Source: Prunus persica
Taxonomy: Eukaryota > Streptophyta > Magnoliopsida > Rosales > Rosaceae
Direction: 5' to 3'
NCBI RefSeq assembly: GCF_000346465.2
Contig: NC_034015.1
Coordinates: forward strand, 2,524,658 to 2,588,657
Length of the DNA: 64,000 nucleotides
Positions within the stretch are counted from its first letter, which is position 1. Each line of letters opens with the position of its first letter. The notes under the pieces were generated by a model. The model worked only from the letters and a program-made list of their open reading frames with translations, was not told where the DNA came from and made no database searches. The translations under genes and the position numbers were made by a program. Shown here piece by piece: positions 47,024 through 60,200 of this stretch.

Positions 47024-50000
47024 ATGGATTTCATTGAATCACTAGATCCCCAGATCCTTCTGGGTGCAACTGTAGCTATTGTTGTCATTGTGGCTGCTGC
47101 TTATCTCTTCACCTCCAAGAAGGCCAAAGGTTTGACCTCTCAGTTGCTTTTTTTTTTTCTTTTTTTTTTGGTTGTGATTAGTTGGTTTTCAATCTGTAAT
47201 GGTTTTATACAACTTCTGTAACAATTATGGTTGTTCACTGAAGTGTTTGATGTTGGGTTATGAACATCTTTGCTGTTTCTGTTTCTTCAGTGTTTTTTGT
47301 CTGGAGGAGTAGAAAACTTTGGAGTATTTTGTGATGTACTTTTTCTTTGTGATAAATGATCAATTGGGTAATAACATTCCTATTGCAATTTTAAGTTGAT
47401 GATTGGTTTTATGTGGATCAATTTGAAGTGGATGATTGGTTTCTATTGCAATATTCAGTTTCTTCTTTTTCCTTTCTTCATCCTTTTCTTCATATATGAA
47501 TCAAACATCGAATAACTGTACACTTTTAAATATGTTTAAAGCGTTTTAAAATGGTAATCCTCAATTCTATTTTATTTTCTTTAAAAAGATCCTAGCTTTG
47601 AGCTACTTTTATTCTGTAATCTTTTTAATTTCTTTTCTAATTATATGTTGGGTATATCCTTCCTATTGATATTTTAATTTCATGTGTATGATTGAGTTTT
47701 TAGATTATCTGGTAGCTTAATTTTTTGGTTCAGTAATATTCCAATGGTTTATTGCTGTATTGCTCTTGCACATCTTGAAAGTTGGTCATTTGAATCCTAC
47801 TGTGATCTCTATACATATTTGTATATGTACACTCAACAATCATTAATAATTTTTAGTTTTTTCCCATAATTTTTTTTCCACTTTCCATTATGGTGTTTTT
47901 TCTTTCCATCATCATTATGGTGATTTTGTCATGAAAAAGAGTACAAACACAGTTCTGAGATGAAATTATCTAATGAGATATGTTGCAATTGCTTAATTGT
48001 TTGCAGAGGCAATGTGATTGAGCCAGATGTAATTATTGAATTAGAGGAATAGATCCAGGTGTCTATAGATTTTGTTGAACTATGCAAGATGCCTATAGAT
48101 TTTGTGAAAGCTTGAGGTCAGGCCAAATTTGGACCCATGCTAAATCCACAAAGCTTGTCTCTGGCTTCTTTGCCCTTTTACCTATTCTGGATTTTTCAGA
48201 AAATATCTTATTGTTATACTGCTGACCTGTTCTTCTTGTTTAACCCGTTCTTCATGGCCTAGAAATAGAAACTAAGTATTGAGAGATTTCTATCCTTTAA
48301 ACTCTTCTGTACAAGTTGAAGATTTAACCATTAAGTAGTATATGCAATCTGTGAAAAATCCATATTCATGTAAATATTAATAACCATTTCACTTTCATTT
48401 CTTCTTTTCTTCTTGTTTCTGCTATTTTCACTTTTTAGTACTCAAATTGCAGTTTTTATGGAAGTTTCATTTCTGTACTTTGTATCAATTAACATGTAAG
48501 GTGTGCAAATTGGGTGGAATTGTGTTGTGCTTTTTATGTCAAAAATTGCCCAATTGTGCAAACTGGCTCATGTCATGGTGTATGCTTATAGGCTCTTTAG
48601 ATGCTGAGAATTTCAAGGACTTCAAACTTGTCAAGCGTACACAGCTGAGCCACAATGTGGCGAAGTTCAGATTTGAACTTCCAACACCTACTTCAGTTTT
48701 AGGTCTTCCAATTGGACAACACATAAGTTGCAGGTACAGTTGATTTTAGTTTTTTTATTTATTTACTATTTATCATATGGTCATCCTTTTCTGAGCCCTT
48801 TTGGCTGTTGATGATTTGATAAATGATGGTTGACTAACCAAATGGCTGTCAGAAATTCTGATTCATTAAGGGGAAGTTTGCATAAATTTTATCATCCCTT
48901 TATCATTGTAGTTTTTTACGTGAGCTTCTTTGTCGCATAGGGGGAAGGATAGCCAAGGCGAAGATGTTATCAAACCATATACCCCAACTACATTGGATTC
49001 TGATGTTGGATATTTTGAACTGGTTATAAAGGTATTCATCTGTAACAAATTGTGTTATAGAATCCACATAGCACCTTGACTTTATTGCAGCACAAAACAG
49101 ACTTTATTTTAAACAGGTATCGTGTGGTTGATCTTACTTTGCATTAGATGTATCCTCAAGGAAGAATGTCGCATCATTTCCGAGAGATGCGTGTTGGAGA
49201 TTATCTTGCTGTCAAGGGACCAAAGGTATGCCCTTTCTTTTCCCAGTAATTTAGAATCTCCTTATAACCGGTAAAAAAGAAGGAATCTCTCCCACTCTCT
49301 CTCTTTCTCTCATTATTGAAATATGTTACTCTGATCCTTTCAAGTGCTTCTGATTCTGTAAAATTTGTCCTTGAATTGGAGAAGATATGTTCCTTACCAC
49401 ATTATATTATCTGATGTTATTAGATGGAAAGAAAAAGTTGGCAGTTAGCGTTGTTCTTGTAGGATGGAGTGCTTCCAAATCTAGGGATTTAGATAACATT
49501 ATAATGCATGTTTTCTAGTCAGGAAGGAAATGAAGGAAATGAAGAAAACAAATGGATTTCAAATGATTCCTTGCATGAAGTCATTTCAAATGTACTACAT
49601 CTAGTAATATCAAATACATCCAATCTAATGTTTTCTAGTTTTTATATCAAATTTATCCTTATTGTCAAATCCAAATCCTTCCTTCAAATTCCTCCATCCA
49701 AATGGAGCCTTAGATTAATAAACATATTTGATATGCATATGGTTTTGTCAAAATATAGTTTAGTACATCATTTAAGATTTGAAGAAATAAAATGCAGCCT
49801 ATCCAAGTGATACTTTTTGCTACAATATACGAGAATTAATTTGATACTGCTCTTTACACAATACTCATGAATTGATCTTGTATATTTTCAAATGCCTTTG
49901 GGAAACATAATTCATATAATTCTCTATATATACTAGTATTTCTTTTCACCAAGTTGATCTCTGAAATTTTGCTGTTACCAGGGTCGTTTCAAGTATCAAC

Positions 50001-51113
50001 CTGGCCAAGTTAGAGCATTTGGGATGCTTGCTGGAGGCTCTGGAATCACTCCAATGTTCCAGGTATGTATTTGTGACTATGAACAGTTACACTAAGTTAT
50101 TAGGTTGCTCTAGTGTTGTAGAATATTTACACTCGTTCTGCATCCACCTTAGGTTGCCAGGGCAATATTAGAAAATCCAAAAGACAAAACAAAGGTGCAC
50201 TTGATCTATGCCAATGTGACATATGAGGACATTCTTGTAAAGGTATTGTGCTCTCCTCTTTGTATCATTATCAACTTATCTTTATACCGTCTACTTATCA
50301 TATTTATATGTTAATTTATACCTTTGATAGTTGACTAGTTTTGGCCATGATTCCATTGAGAAAACAACATTCTGGTTCTGTATATTTCTGCTTTTGGAGT
50401 AGCATTCTGGATCTACTTTTGTGGTCTTCAGAACATATGTAGAAAGATGCTCCTTGTTTCTGACTGGATTACACTGTACTGGGTAGTAGGAGATTGCAAT
50501 ATTTAAGCCTGTAAATTTGCAGTCGATGCATTTGGATCAAATCCCCTCTGTTTATTTGCAGGAAGAATTGGATGGCCTTACTAGTAACTACCCTGACCGC
50601 TTCAAAATTTACTATGTCTTGAATCAGGTTAATTGACTTCTCTGCTTTATATTTCCAAATTATTTGTCTTTCCCTTCCTTTCTTATGGTGTTTTTGTTAA
50701 CTTCGTAAGTTTGAAGAATTATGTGTCATGACTGATGACCATTATCTCTTTTCCTCCTAATGAACTACCTCTGCAAAATGTTACTTCTCAGCCTCCTGAA
50801 GTATGGGATGGTGGTGTTGGCTTTGTCTCAAAGGAAATGATTCAAGCCCAGTTGCCTGCCCCGGCGCATGATATTCAGGTAAGTGACTAGTTATTTATTT
50901 TTGCGACATGGCCTCCACCCTTGCAGACATGTTTTCTCTTGATCTTGCCGCTTAGATATGAATAGTAGACTTGCATTTTCTTCGATAAGCAAGTGCTGAC
51001 TTTGCTCCTGGAATCTCCAGATTCTGAGATGTGGTCCACCACCCATGAACAAGGCCATGGCTGCTCATCTTGAAGCACTTGGATACGCTCCTGAGATGCA
51101 GTTCCAGTTCTGA
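47024..51113 (+). CDS. CBR1: NADH-cytochrome b5 reductase 1, 9 exons, 277 aa
   Basis: Exons 47024-47129, 48592-48733, 48941-49031, 49148-49225, 49982-50062, 50153-50242, 50562-50627, 50792-50878 and 51021-51113 sum to 834 nt in one frame with GT/AG introns. The protein has an N-terminal membrane anchor (residues about 11-30, [20 protein letters not shown]), the FAD-binding domain with KPYTPTT and GRMSHHF, and the NADH-binding domain with [10 protein letters not shown] and CGPPPMN, ending EMQFQF as in plant CBR1. It passes electrons from NADH via FAD to cytochrome b5 at the ER, feeding fatty-acid desaturases and related oxidases. Length matches the family (about 280 aa). No defects seen. Confidence 0.96.
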
Positions 51114-52413
51114 TCCTTTCATATGGTCTTTTTATCATCATTACAATCAGATGTCATTTTGGATCGTTGAGCAAATGACTTCCTTCCCTTCCCTACATTG
51201 GAGCAAGTGTACTTGTTTATTAGATAGCAATGCAATAACTACTTCGAAGGTTCTTTAAATGTCAAGTGGTTATGTGATGCGGTCTTTGGTTCAAGGTCTT
51301 GTTTCTTATGGGGTGGGATTGGAACAAAACCCTTTTTTTTTTTTTTTGTGGTAGTGGATAATATAGGGGAAATGGCAACATGCCGTTCGGGTCCGGTTTG
51401 CCATCACTATCCCTGCGGCGCCGGATAAATGAGAACCTTGACGGATATATGGAGCTCCAATAGCTTTTTTGTTAAATGTTGTCATTAAAATGATAAACAA
51501 ATCATAATGTAGGACATTGAAAATGCAATAACACATCCCATATTATATAATAAAATCTACAGCCATTCATTTACACTGCAAAAACTGGGACATAAACTAG
51601 AATGGGTATATGGGGGCAGGGAGTGCTCTGGCATACCACACCTTCTGCTTACCTTCCCAAATACCTAAACTCATGGAAGAATTTTAAACGTTGCCCCCTA
51701 TGAAGTTTGCGTAGAGGTTGTGTAATGAGTGTTCTTAATAGCCATTAGATTAATTAGAGAGCTGTGATTGGACGTTCGGATTGAATCTTTCAACATAGAC
51801 CTCTCATTTTGAAGGATACTATGAGTATCTCTTTCCTTGTATATAAGAACACTGGTAGATTTATTGCATAGAGGTTATATAATGAGCGTTCTTAATAGTC
51901 ATCCGATTAATTGGAGAGCTGTTATTGGAAATTTGGATTGAACCTTTCAACAAAGCCCCCTCAATTTGAAGGGTACTACGAGTATCTCTTTCCTTCTATA
52001 TTAGAATACTGGTAGATTTATTGCATTTCATGACAGTCAACCCTAGGCTAAATCTAGTGGCAATTTGAAAAGGTTTATTTGCTACTTGAATAATTTTTGC
52101 TCCAATAGACTCTTCAATTCAATTAATGCAATATCATTGAAAAAATGAAAAATATGAAAACATGTGAAAAATGTCTAATGTATTTATTATTTGAAAAGAA
52201 AAAAAATGCATGTTTTTAACATTTTCAAGGTAGGTTTTGTTTTTTTAAAGTAAAATTAAATGTTTTGAAGAGCCAAGTTGGGAGGATGGCTTCACTTTCC
52301 TCCCTACTTTCCCATGAGCCATGCAACAATTTCCCATACCTGGACTTACCAAACATGGGAAAGCAATTGATTTTCCGTTCCCAAGTCTCCTTTCCCATGA
52401 ACCAAACAGGGCC
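51114..52413. other. CBR1 3' UTR and intergenic DNA
   Basis: The first 200-250 bp are probably 3' UTR. No gene follows. The stretch holds a tandem duplication (listed) and, at about 52270-52412, sequence ending CATGAACCAAACAGGGCC, typical of plant DNA-transposon derivatives. Confidence 0.55.
51712..52028 (+). repeat. Tandem duplication, 157-bp period, two copies
   Basis: TAGAGGTTGTGTAATGAG at 51712 and TAGAGGTTATATAATGAG at 51869 start two similar units, each ending ACTGGTAGATTTATTGCA. They differ at many positions, so the duplication is not recent. Confidence 0.8.
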
Positions 52414-52935
52414 TAAGGGGCTTGTAGCTTTAGGTGGTTAAGATCATCTCCAAGGAAAGAGGCAAATGAAATAGGCAAAATTGTATTATAACAACCTAGG
52501 TGGCATGTTGCCTACCCATTTGTCCCATTAAAAAAGTTGGTCATTCAAAGGGACTAGGTAATGAAAGTCTACAAACTATTATTACATTATTTATTTTTAT
52601 CTTTTACATTTACTATTATATTTTATAGAAAGTAGGTGAGAGAGTGGAGATGGTGTTTTATTATAAAAAGCAAGTCGGCCCCAATATACCTCTTCACTTT
52701 GAAGTATAGGCAATACTGCCTTGTCGGGGAGAGTATGTATATTTTGCCTACCCATTTACTTCTTCCCTTGGAGTATAAAAATGCTGATGTGGCAAGGCAA
52801 TGGGGTTTGCCTACTCTTTTGCCTCTTCCCTTGGAGATGCTCTAAGACCAATTACTTCTACACCTAAGGTCCTAGGTTTGATTCTCCCCTCACCCAATAT
52901 CGTTTGTATTAAATTTTTTTTTTAAAAAAAAAAAA
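52414..52935 (+). mobile_element. SINE, split by a MITE
   Basis: The left part has an A-box-like GTAGCTTTAGGTGGTTAA (52424-52441); the right part resumes AGACCAATTACTTCTACACC (52845 on), a B-box-like GGTCCTAGGTTTGATTCTCC, CAATATCGTTTGTATT and a T/A tail to about 52935. Removing 52442-52842 and one TAA restores a continuous tRNA-derived SINE. Confidence 0.65.
52442..52842. mobile_element. PIF/Harbinger-type MITE, 401 bp (TSD TAA)
   Basis: Termini GATCATCTCCAAGGAAAGAGGCAAA and TTTGCCTCTTCCCTTGGAGATGCTC are inverted repeats of about 25 bp, and TAA is present on each side (52439-52441 and 52843-52845), the 3-bp target typical of Harbinger elements. There is no coding capacity. Confidence 0.8.
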
Positions 52936-53191
52936 TTTAGACTGAATATTATAAAAACTCAACTTCATTATACTCCTAAAATAAGAAAATCTCTAAGCAA
53001 GCCTGAATGTGATGAGAGATGAAATGATTCTAAACCCTTGAAATTTTCATAAGAAATTTAAGTGCTTCCTGAAAAAACACTTAGAATGCTTCATAAAGAA
53101 GCACATACCATGTGCTTATCCAGAAAATGTCTCTATGACCTAGAACCTTCTAAATTTTCCTACCAAAGGCTGTTAGAAGCTCTTTTAGTTG

Positions 53192-53911
53192 TCAAAAAGT
53201 AATTTTGACTCTTCCAAAAGCACTTCCAAACATGCCATTTAGTGACTTCTTATCATTATTAACTAGTGTAGAAAAACGAGCAGGAAGATCAGCAAACTCA
53301 GGAAGCGGAGGAAAATTGAGAATTGCAGTGACGAGCACTTCGTAATCGGGTCCTAAACCCCGAAGCGCAGCAGTGACAAGTTCTTTTAGGGAGACAGGTT
53401 CATTGATAGCAGCTAGTGAATCAGCAAGGGACTTAGCATGATGAAGGTAAGCATCAATGGGTTGAGAGCCTTTTCGCAAATCCATGAGTTGAAAACGAAG
53501 AGCAGATTCACTGGCCATACTGGATTGAGAGAAGTGGCGTTGGAGACACTCCCAGAGATCCCAAGCAAAGGTTCAACCGATAGTGAGAGAGAGAATGGAC
53601 TCAGAGAGTGTACTGGTGATGTAGCTAACAATGAGTTGGTCTTGTTTGTACCACTAAGCATAGGAGGGATTGGTTTGGGTAAGAGTGGTGGTGGTGGTGG
53701 TGGTGGTGGTGGTTGTGGGTGTTTTGGTGGTAGAGGTGGAGGTGTGGGCAGAAGGTTGTTTATGAGTGCCATCGATAAATTTCCAGAGGTTATGATCGAC
53801 TGAAAAGGGTTTGAGTTGGCGAAGCCAAAGAAGATAGTTGGAGTCAGTAAGCTTGATAAAATGAGAAAAGTTGGGGCTTGGGAGGGAGATGGTGGATTCA
53901 AATGAAGCCAT
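53192..53911 (-). pseudogene. Ty1/copia gag fragment
   Basis: On the minus strand the frame begins MASFESTISLPSPNFSHFIK, with KLTDSNYLLWLRQLKPF typical of copia gag N-termini, then a (ACC)n-encoded Thr run, and after frame changes near 53655 and 53545 continues with ESALRFQLMDLRKGSQPIDA and LKELVTAALRGLGPDYE, the UBN2-type gag domain. It stops at about 53190, before the zinc knuckle; protease, integrase and RT are absent. It lies directly downstream of the LTR at 53981. Confidence 0.8.
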
Positions 53912-53980
53912 GAGGTGGACCTAAAGGAGAAGACGATCGAATAAGGGAGAAGGAGAAAACCCTAGGTTAGGCTGATACCA

Positions 53981-54358
53981 TGTAGAAAATATATTTCCTT
54001 ATATTTAACAAATTACACAAAGTCCCTATTTATACTAGTACATGATATCTACTTAAGGTAGGAAATAATATAGACATGAATACAATCTGATTTACAGCAG
54101 GAAATCCGATTTACAACAGAAAATGCTAATTGCTAGGAGGAGATTGTGAAGTTGACTTCCGTGTAGGCTAGAAAAGGAAAGCTGCGTTAACAACTAATAA
54201 ACAAATACTTTATTCCTATTGGTTCCTAGTCATCTCGTGCCTATTTTAGATCCATTTTGTGCTACAAAGACAGCTAAAATCAATAAATTTAAAAAGGCAA
54301 AATTAAAGTAGACGACTATGCAAACCTAAAGTATCAATATTAATTATTTTGGTCAACA
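53981..54358 (-). mobile_element. 5' LTR of a truncated minus-strand copia element, 378 bp
   Basis: On the minus strand it starts TGTTGACCAAAATAATTAAT and ends ATATTTTCTACA, immediately followed by the primer site TGGTATCAGC (plus strand GCTGATACCA, 53971-53980). Together with the adjacent gag it is the left end of a Ty1/copia element whose 3' three-quarters are lost. Confidence 0.85.
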
Positions 54359-55317
54359 GAATTTCATCCTGAGTGCCTTGCATGATGTAATTGTGGCATG
54401 AAAGGTGAGAATGAGAGACAACATTATCACATGGGAAAGTCTTCCTAGACGAAATAAAAAGTAACAACAAAAATGAATAATTCCATTTTCATATTTGGTA
54501 AAATAGGTACAAAGACGATTGCAACATAACAAGGTCAAATTTACACAAGAGTAATGCAGCTGGTCTTTTCCAAGACCAAGTCGTGCCTCCACCTATCTGC
54601 TTACCAAACTCAACTACAATCTTTTCTTTTTCATTTGCAAATCCCAATCAAACTTCAATTTGCATCGTTTCACTCAAAATGTACACTATTTTCTAGGAGA
54701 TCCACCCAATGCGTGGGTGTTTATATATTTTTTATTTTTTTTAAAGTAACAACTAATGCGTAGTTGTTGATTGTAGATTAAAGAATTAACATATCCCACT
54801 AATTTTTAACAATGGATCAATCGATGAGGGATTTGGAGATGAGATTCCGGGTCACATAAGATTTAGAAATCTCATATGGCCAAAGTATTTTATTTGATAA
54901 TTTTAAAATAATATCTATCGTTTAACATGGGACTTTCACATAAAATTTTGAGATGTTCAAATTTTATTTCTACAATCCACCTAATGTGTTACTTCAAAAT
55001 TTCATTATAACTAAATTAAATTAAAAGTAAAATGATGAGTTGAGTTCCTTACTTAAATCTCGTCATGGTTATTGTTAGAGACTCTTTATATTCATGACAG
55101 TTACAGCAAGTTAAGGAGATTTCCGTTACAATTGTTAATACCATAATTGCCTTGTTGTCTGTTACAATTCGGCTATAACTCCCAAACCATTGCAGCTTGT
55201 ATAAAATCCATGTAATAGTGTGTATTTAGATATGAAAAGAATCTGTTTCTACATTAATATATTAACTAAACAAGTTGAGTTGAGATCATAATGTGTTCTT
55301 AGTAGAATGAATTAATG
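54359..55317. other. Intergenic, no gene recognised
   Basis: AT-rich DNA without a supported coding frame or clear repeat family. Confidence 0.6.
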
Positions 55318-55500
55318 CAGTTCTGATCTCTTGGACCACAGGAGTCCAAGAGATTATGGTCACTCACCGTTGGATATTAATCTAATGGTTCAAAAAAGTT
55401 TCTTAAAAGGAGTTCAAGATTGAGTGAACCGTTGAATTTACATCCAACGGTGAGTGACCACAAATCTCTTAGACTCCTGTGGTCCAAGAGATCGGGACTG
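55318..55500. mobile_element. Fold-back MITE, 183 bp (10-bp TSD TGAATTAATG)
   Basis: The left arm CAGTTCTGATCTCTTGGACC... and the right arm (inverted: CAGTCCCGATCTCTTGGACC...) pair over about 57 bp, up to CTCACCGTTGGAT. TGAATTAATG is duplicated at 55308-55317 and 55501-55510. Long terminal repeats and a 9-10 bp target point to a Mutator-like MITE. Confidence 0.85.
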
Positions 55501-55510
55501 TGAATTAATG

Positions 55511-57206
55511 TTAGAGGTTATTACTTGTGATGCAAAATATACAACTAGCTAGCTACAATATTTCAACCCCCACACAAAATTGTTTCGCGGTTAATTTTCA
55601 GCTCAAATAGTGATTCTTGGTTTATGTACTTTCCTTTGATTCGTTTTCCATAAAAACTCCCATCACAATGGTGGTCGCTTCCCCCTCTCCCCCATGGCAC
55701 CCCAGTTCAAACCCCAGGATCAAACTCTAATTTAACCATAAAAAGAAAAAAAGGAAAGCTACTAGCAAATAAAGAGCATACTCGAAAGCAGGAACTCGTA
55801 CCCACCAAGAAAAAAAAAAAAAAAAAAAACCCAACTCCTAGTTTCATTGAGCCCAAAAGTCCTAAAGGCTAGCACAAATGAAACTGTCATTCTTAAAGCA
55901 CTCCAATATGTAGATGCCATCTTTGTAGCCCTCATTTTGTTGGCCAACATCTTTCTAGCTCTATCACACATAAGTTGAAGGTGTCAAAACATCACTTATA
56001 ATACTTTCTCAAAGATTTTTAGAAACCCTTAAATACTCATTCCTTTTGGCTATTGTGGTGAGAGGTAGAAATTTATTGCTCTACAAAATTGTATATAAAT
56101 AGCAGGAGTTATTTTAATTTTTTACTAATAAAAGAGGGGATTATAACTTGAGACTTCTTTTAATATTAGTGCGACAAATATCATTAGAATAATAACTAGT
56201 CGGTAAAATACGACATTCACTCTTGCATGAAGTCTTTCTCAAAATAATATTGTGCCTGATAAATACTTGTTTGCTATGTTAGCATAATTAGCACAATGAT
56301 GATTGAGTTAAAATTAAGTAGCAAAAATAATTGTTTTCACGTATATAATTAATTAACAACTAACAAGAAGTCACTATTCATGACCAAGGAAAGAAAACAG
56401 GAGAGCTCAAGAGCCCGCGTCCACAGATAGACCCTATTCCAACGCTTCCTAGTCCTTTGCTTAGTTGAGAAAATAGAGCGAAACTCAATTTCTCAGTGTC
56501 AAAATTTGTCCTCTAATCAACAAAAAACATCAACTGCTCCAACAACTTCTGTTGTGTTGTTTCCATTCCTTTCCTCTACGGTAAGAATCCACTCCATATT
56601 CTTCTTCAACAAATCAAACACCCACATTGCATTTCTCTCTGTTTTTCTATTCTTTCTGGTGCTTAGGTTGGGTTTTGGGTTCTTTCCCTTGCTGGGTTTG
56701 ATCACATTGGGTTTGAATTCATCTGGGTTTTTTTGGTTTTCTCGTTTCCACCTCTTTTTGAGCTGATTTTGTGTATTTCTCTGTTTTTTGGTGCTTAAAT
56801 CATAGTCAATGTAGCGACAGGGAGAGAAAATAGTGGTATGAGCATAATGAGATCTGTTTTTATGGGTTAGTTCACTATCTTCAATCTGTTTTTTTTTTTG
56901 CATTAGACCCCAATCTAGAGTTTCTTTTCTCTCCTGGGAGTTGAGGTGTTGAAAGTTTCTGCATTATACTAGAATCTCTTGGTCACCAATGTCTGTTGTT
57001 GTGGTTGTGGTATCAAATGATCTGTGGGCTCTATTCTGATCAGCGTTGGATTCTTTCAGCTAAATATTACAGATTTTCTTATTCTCTGATGTGTTTTATT
57101 GATAATTTAGTTTAATTCTCTTTGGATTTCATGATTTTCAATCTGCTGGGCATTAATAATCATGATTCATAGAACATGTTGTTGATACTTCGGGACTGGA
57201 ATTACA
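55511..57206 (+). other. Intergenic DNA and the promoter/leader of the GT47 gene
   Basis: No coding gene is supported. CCCCAGTTCAAACCCCAGGATCAAAC (about 55700-55726) resembles an inverted B-box of a SINE but lacks other parts. From about 56400 the sequence becomes CT-rich (TTTCTCAGTGTC, TCCTCTACGGTAAGAATCC near 56570-56590), which could be a leader exon with a donor site before the ATG at 57207. Confidence 0.45.
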
Positions 57207-60200
57207 ATGGCTGAAAGGCATGCCTCATCTCTCGCGGTTAATACGCGGAAATCTTTGTTTTGTTTATTTATACTTACATCAACACTCTTCATATTATCTT
57301 GGTTCTTTGTGTTGCGTTCAACGGGCAGTCCTCACTTTATTGACCATAAATTATTACCCAATTCCAAGCTTCTTGCTATGATTGATAATGGTATTTCTGG
57401 AAGTGAGAGTCAAAATGATGTTGAACCCTCAGTTGGGAATCGATCAATCCTCGTGGATAAAGAAGAAGAAGAAAAACCAACAATTTCGTCCCAAGACAAA
57501 GAAGCATCCCAAGCTAACAATGATGTGAAATGTAACACCAATGGAAAATTAGCTCTCAAGGTATTCATGTATGATTTACCCCATGAATTTCATTTTGGAC
57601 TTTTAGATTGGAAACCCCAAGGACGTAGTGTTTGGCCAGATCTTCAAACTAAAGTACCTGCTTATCCTGGTGGGTTGAATTTGCAACACAGTATAGAATA
57701 TTGGCTGACATTGGACATCCTTGCTTCAGAACTTCCCAATCCCCCAAATGTACGTACTGCAATAAGAGTGCAGAATTCTAGTGAAGCTGACATTATTTTT
57801 ATACCATTCTTTTCTTCCTTAAGCTATAACCGGTTCTCGAAAATAAATCCACACCAAAAGAAGAGCAATAACAGGTTGCTGCAAGATAAATTGGTTAAGT
57901 ACGTAACAGCTCAACAGGAATGGAAGATATCAGGGGGAAGAGACCACTTAATTGTGGCTCACCATCCAAATAGCCTTCTAGACGGAAGGATGAAGCTTTG
58001 GCCTGCAACATTCATACTTTCGGACTTTGGGAGGTATCCTCCAAACATAGCAAATGTAGAGAAAGACATCATTGCCCCCTACAAGCATGTAATCAAATCC
58101 TATGTGAATGACTCGTCTACTTTCGATAGTCGTCCAACTTTGCTATACTTTCAAGGTGCAATATATCGAAAAGATGTAAGTACTCTTTCTCCTTTATTTA
58201 CATTGTTTGGTCGTTTCTGCTAACCTTTGATGAAAAAAATTGTGTAATTTTGCTGGGTCTTGATTTTAACATTCACTGGACAAAATTTAAGCTCAGACTT
58301 GTGTGCTAATAGAAAGGCTAATGTTTCTTCTTCTTTATTTTCTAGTCTCTGCTTCACAATTGTGTTAATGCTTACTGCCATATTTGAGCAACTCAAGGTA
58401 GAATCTAGATACTCTCCAGGGAATTTCCTATTAGTGACATCAAACTATGTTAACTAAATTTACCTAAGAATTCAAAATAAAGTTAAAGAAATATGCAGCT
58501 TCAATAAATGATGCATGACATATAGTATAACGAGCTTGTAAGTATTATATATGTGTTTTTCACTGCAATGCAATGTTATTATTATCTAGTTCTAATTCGC
58601 ATGCGGTGCAGAGGCCAAGAGAGCAATCGTAGTTGTACAGATTTGAGTGTACATGTTGTATTTGACTGTGAACTTGGGGCGCTAGAAATGGCATACATAG
58701 AAGAAATGATTCAACATTTGAGGGTTATGTGTTAACTTGTTCTTATAGTGTGGGAAAGAGATGCAATATGCAGAATGCAACATAAAATGTTGAACGTTTT
58801 CATCCTTATTTGTCTGTTAGTTATTTTATTTATTTATTTATTTCCCATTTGTTCATTTTTCAAAGCTGTAGATTCTTTTAAAGCTTCCTTTCTTGGGATG
58901 ATTCTCTGTAAAATGGACGAAACTTCTGTCGAGTATGTTTGCCTTTAGTTGGCACATGAAAATGTGTTTGATTTTCGAAGTTCATAACTTCATCATCATA
59001 TTTCCAGAAGGTGAATCATGAAAAGCAGAGTTCTTTATGGTCTTCTTTATTTAAAATTATATGAAACTTTTCTATTTTAGAGATGCACAGACATCAATTT
59101 TCTGCATCACCTCTGAAGAACATTTAATGTAATGGGAGAAATATATATGGAACTCCGCCCTTGTGTCAGTTAATTGTTAGATTATCTTTGCCTTCTTGTT
59201 TTTATCCTTCTAGTCGCTTACTGTTCACTTTAGTACTTAGTACCCTTTCTCTTAGTACGAGTTCCATTACCTTCTGAAAAATGAAAAACTACATGGTAAA
59301 GATTTGCTGATAGTTCAATTGTTAATTTCAGTGCACAATTCTAATTCAACATATTGTTCTAGAATTTTTTATTTATTACGAGTACATGGCCGCTTCAAGG
59401 TTATTTGATCTGCATCTTGACACCATTAAACTCCTTCCAGCTTCTCAGCCATTGTATTATGCCCTCTGAGCATTTCTCAATGTGACGGCTCGATAGTAGA
59501 TATATTCTACAATTCCTTCAGAGTTCTAAAGAGGAAGCATCCCTCTTGGATTCATGTTTATTAGAAAGCATCATGCTGCAGTTATTCACTGTGCTTCACT
59601 ACAGAGTCACATATTAAGTTCAAGCGTTTGTTATTTAGAAGATGACATTGACAAGTATTTTCAGATCATGTGTTTGCCTTGTTGCTTGGCATCTCCAGTG
59701 TCGACTATATGTGACAAGCTTCCTGGGTGGTTGGTCCCATAATTTTTATAAGTTTGCTGTTTTTCTTCCTTTTCTGTTTGTTTCTTGTTGTTGTGTTGGG
59801 TGTTTTCTGTAGATATTCCTAGGTTCTATCTACATAGTATATGTGGATATACAATTTTAGGCTATATGGTAAAGTATTACCAAGAAAATAATTTTCCAAT
59901 CTGACGTGTTCTTTCTTCTGAGTGTTGACTAATTGGACATGATCCACCTTTACTTTTTTTTAGTTCAGCTTGTTTATGTTGTGAAATTTTTGCCTTCTGT
60001 TTCTCTTTGTCCTTCATTGTCTGTTTTGGTCTAGGTTGCTTGTTCATTACCTACTCATGGTCTTGACTTTCTGGTTCTACATGTTTAGGGTGGCTTTGTT
60101 CGGCAAGAGTTATTCTATCTTCTACAAGATGAAAAAGATGTACATTTTACATTTGGGAGTGTTCAAAAAGATGGAATCAAGAAGGCTTCACAGGGAATGC

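Noticed and set aside
53438..53803. Plus-strand frame with a Gly-rich run
   Set aside because: It is the shadow of the minus-strand copia gag and its (GGT)n microsatellite.
55690..55740. Inverted B-box-like sequence as a second SINE
   Set aside because: Only one box is convincing and no tail or target duplication is seen.
56517..56903. 128-codon minus-strand frame upstream of the GT47 gene
   Set aside because: Lys/Asn-rich frame complementary to a CT-rich leader; no family likeness.
58260..59742. Several short frames between the two GT47 exons
   Set aside because: They lie in the intron; the flanking exons join in frame with GTAAGT and TTTAG sites.
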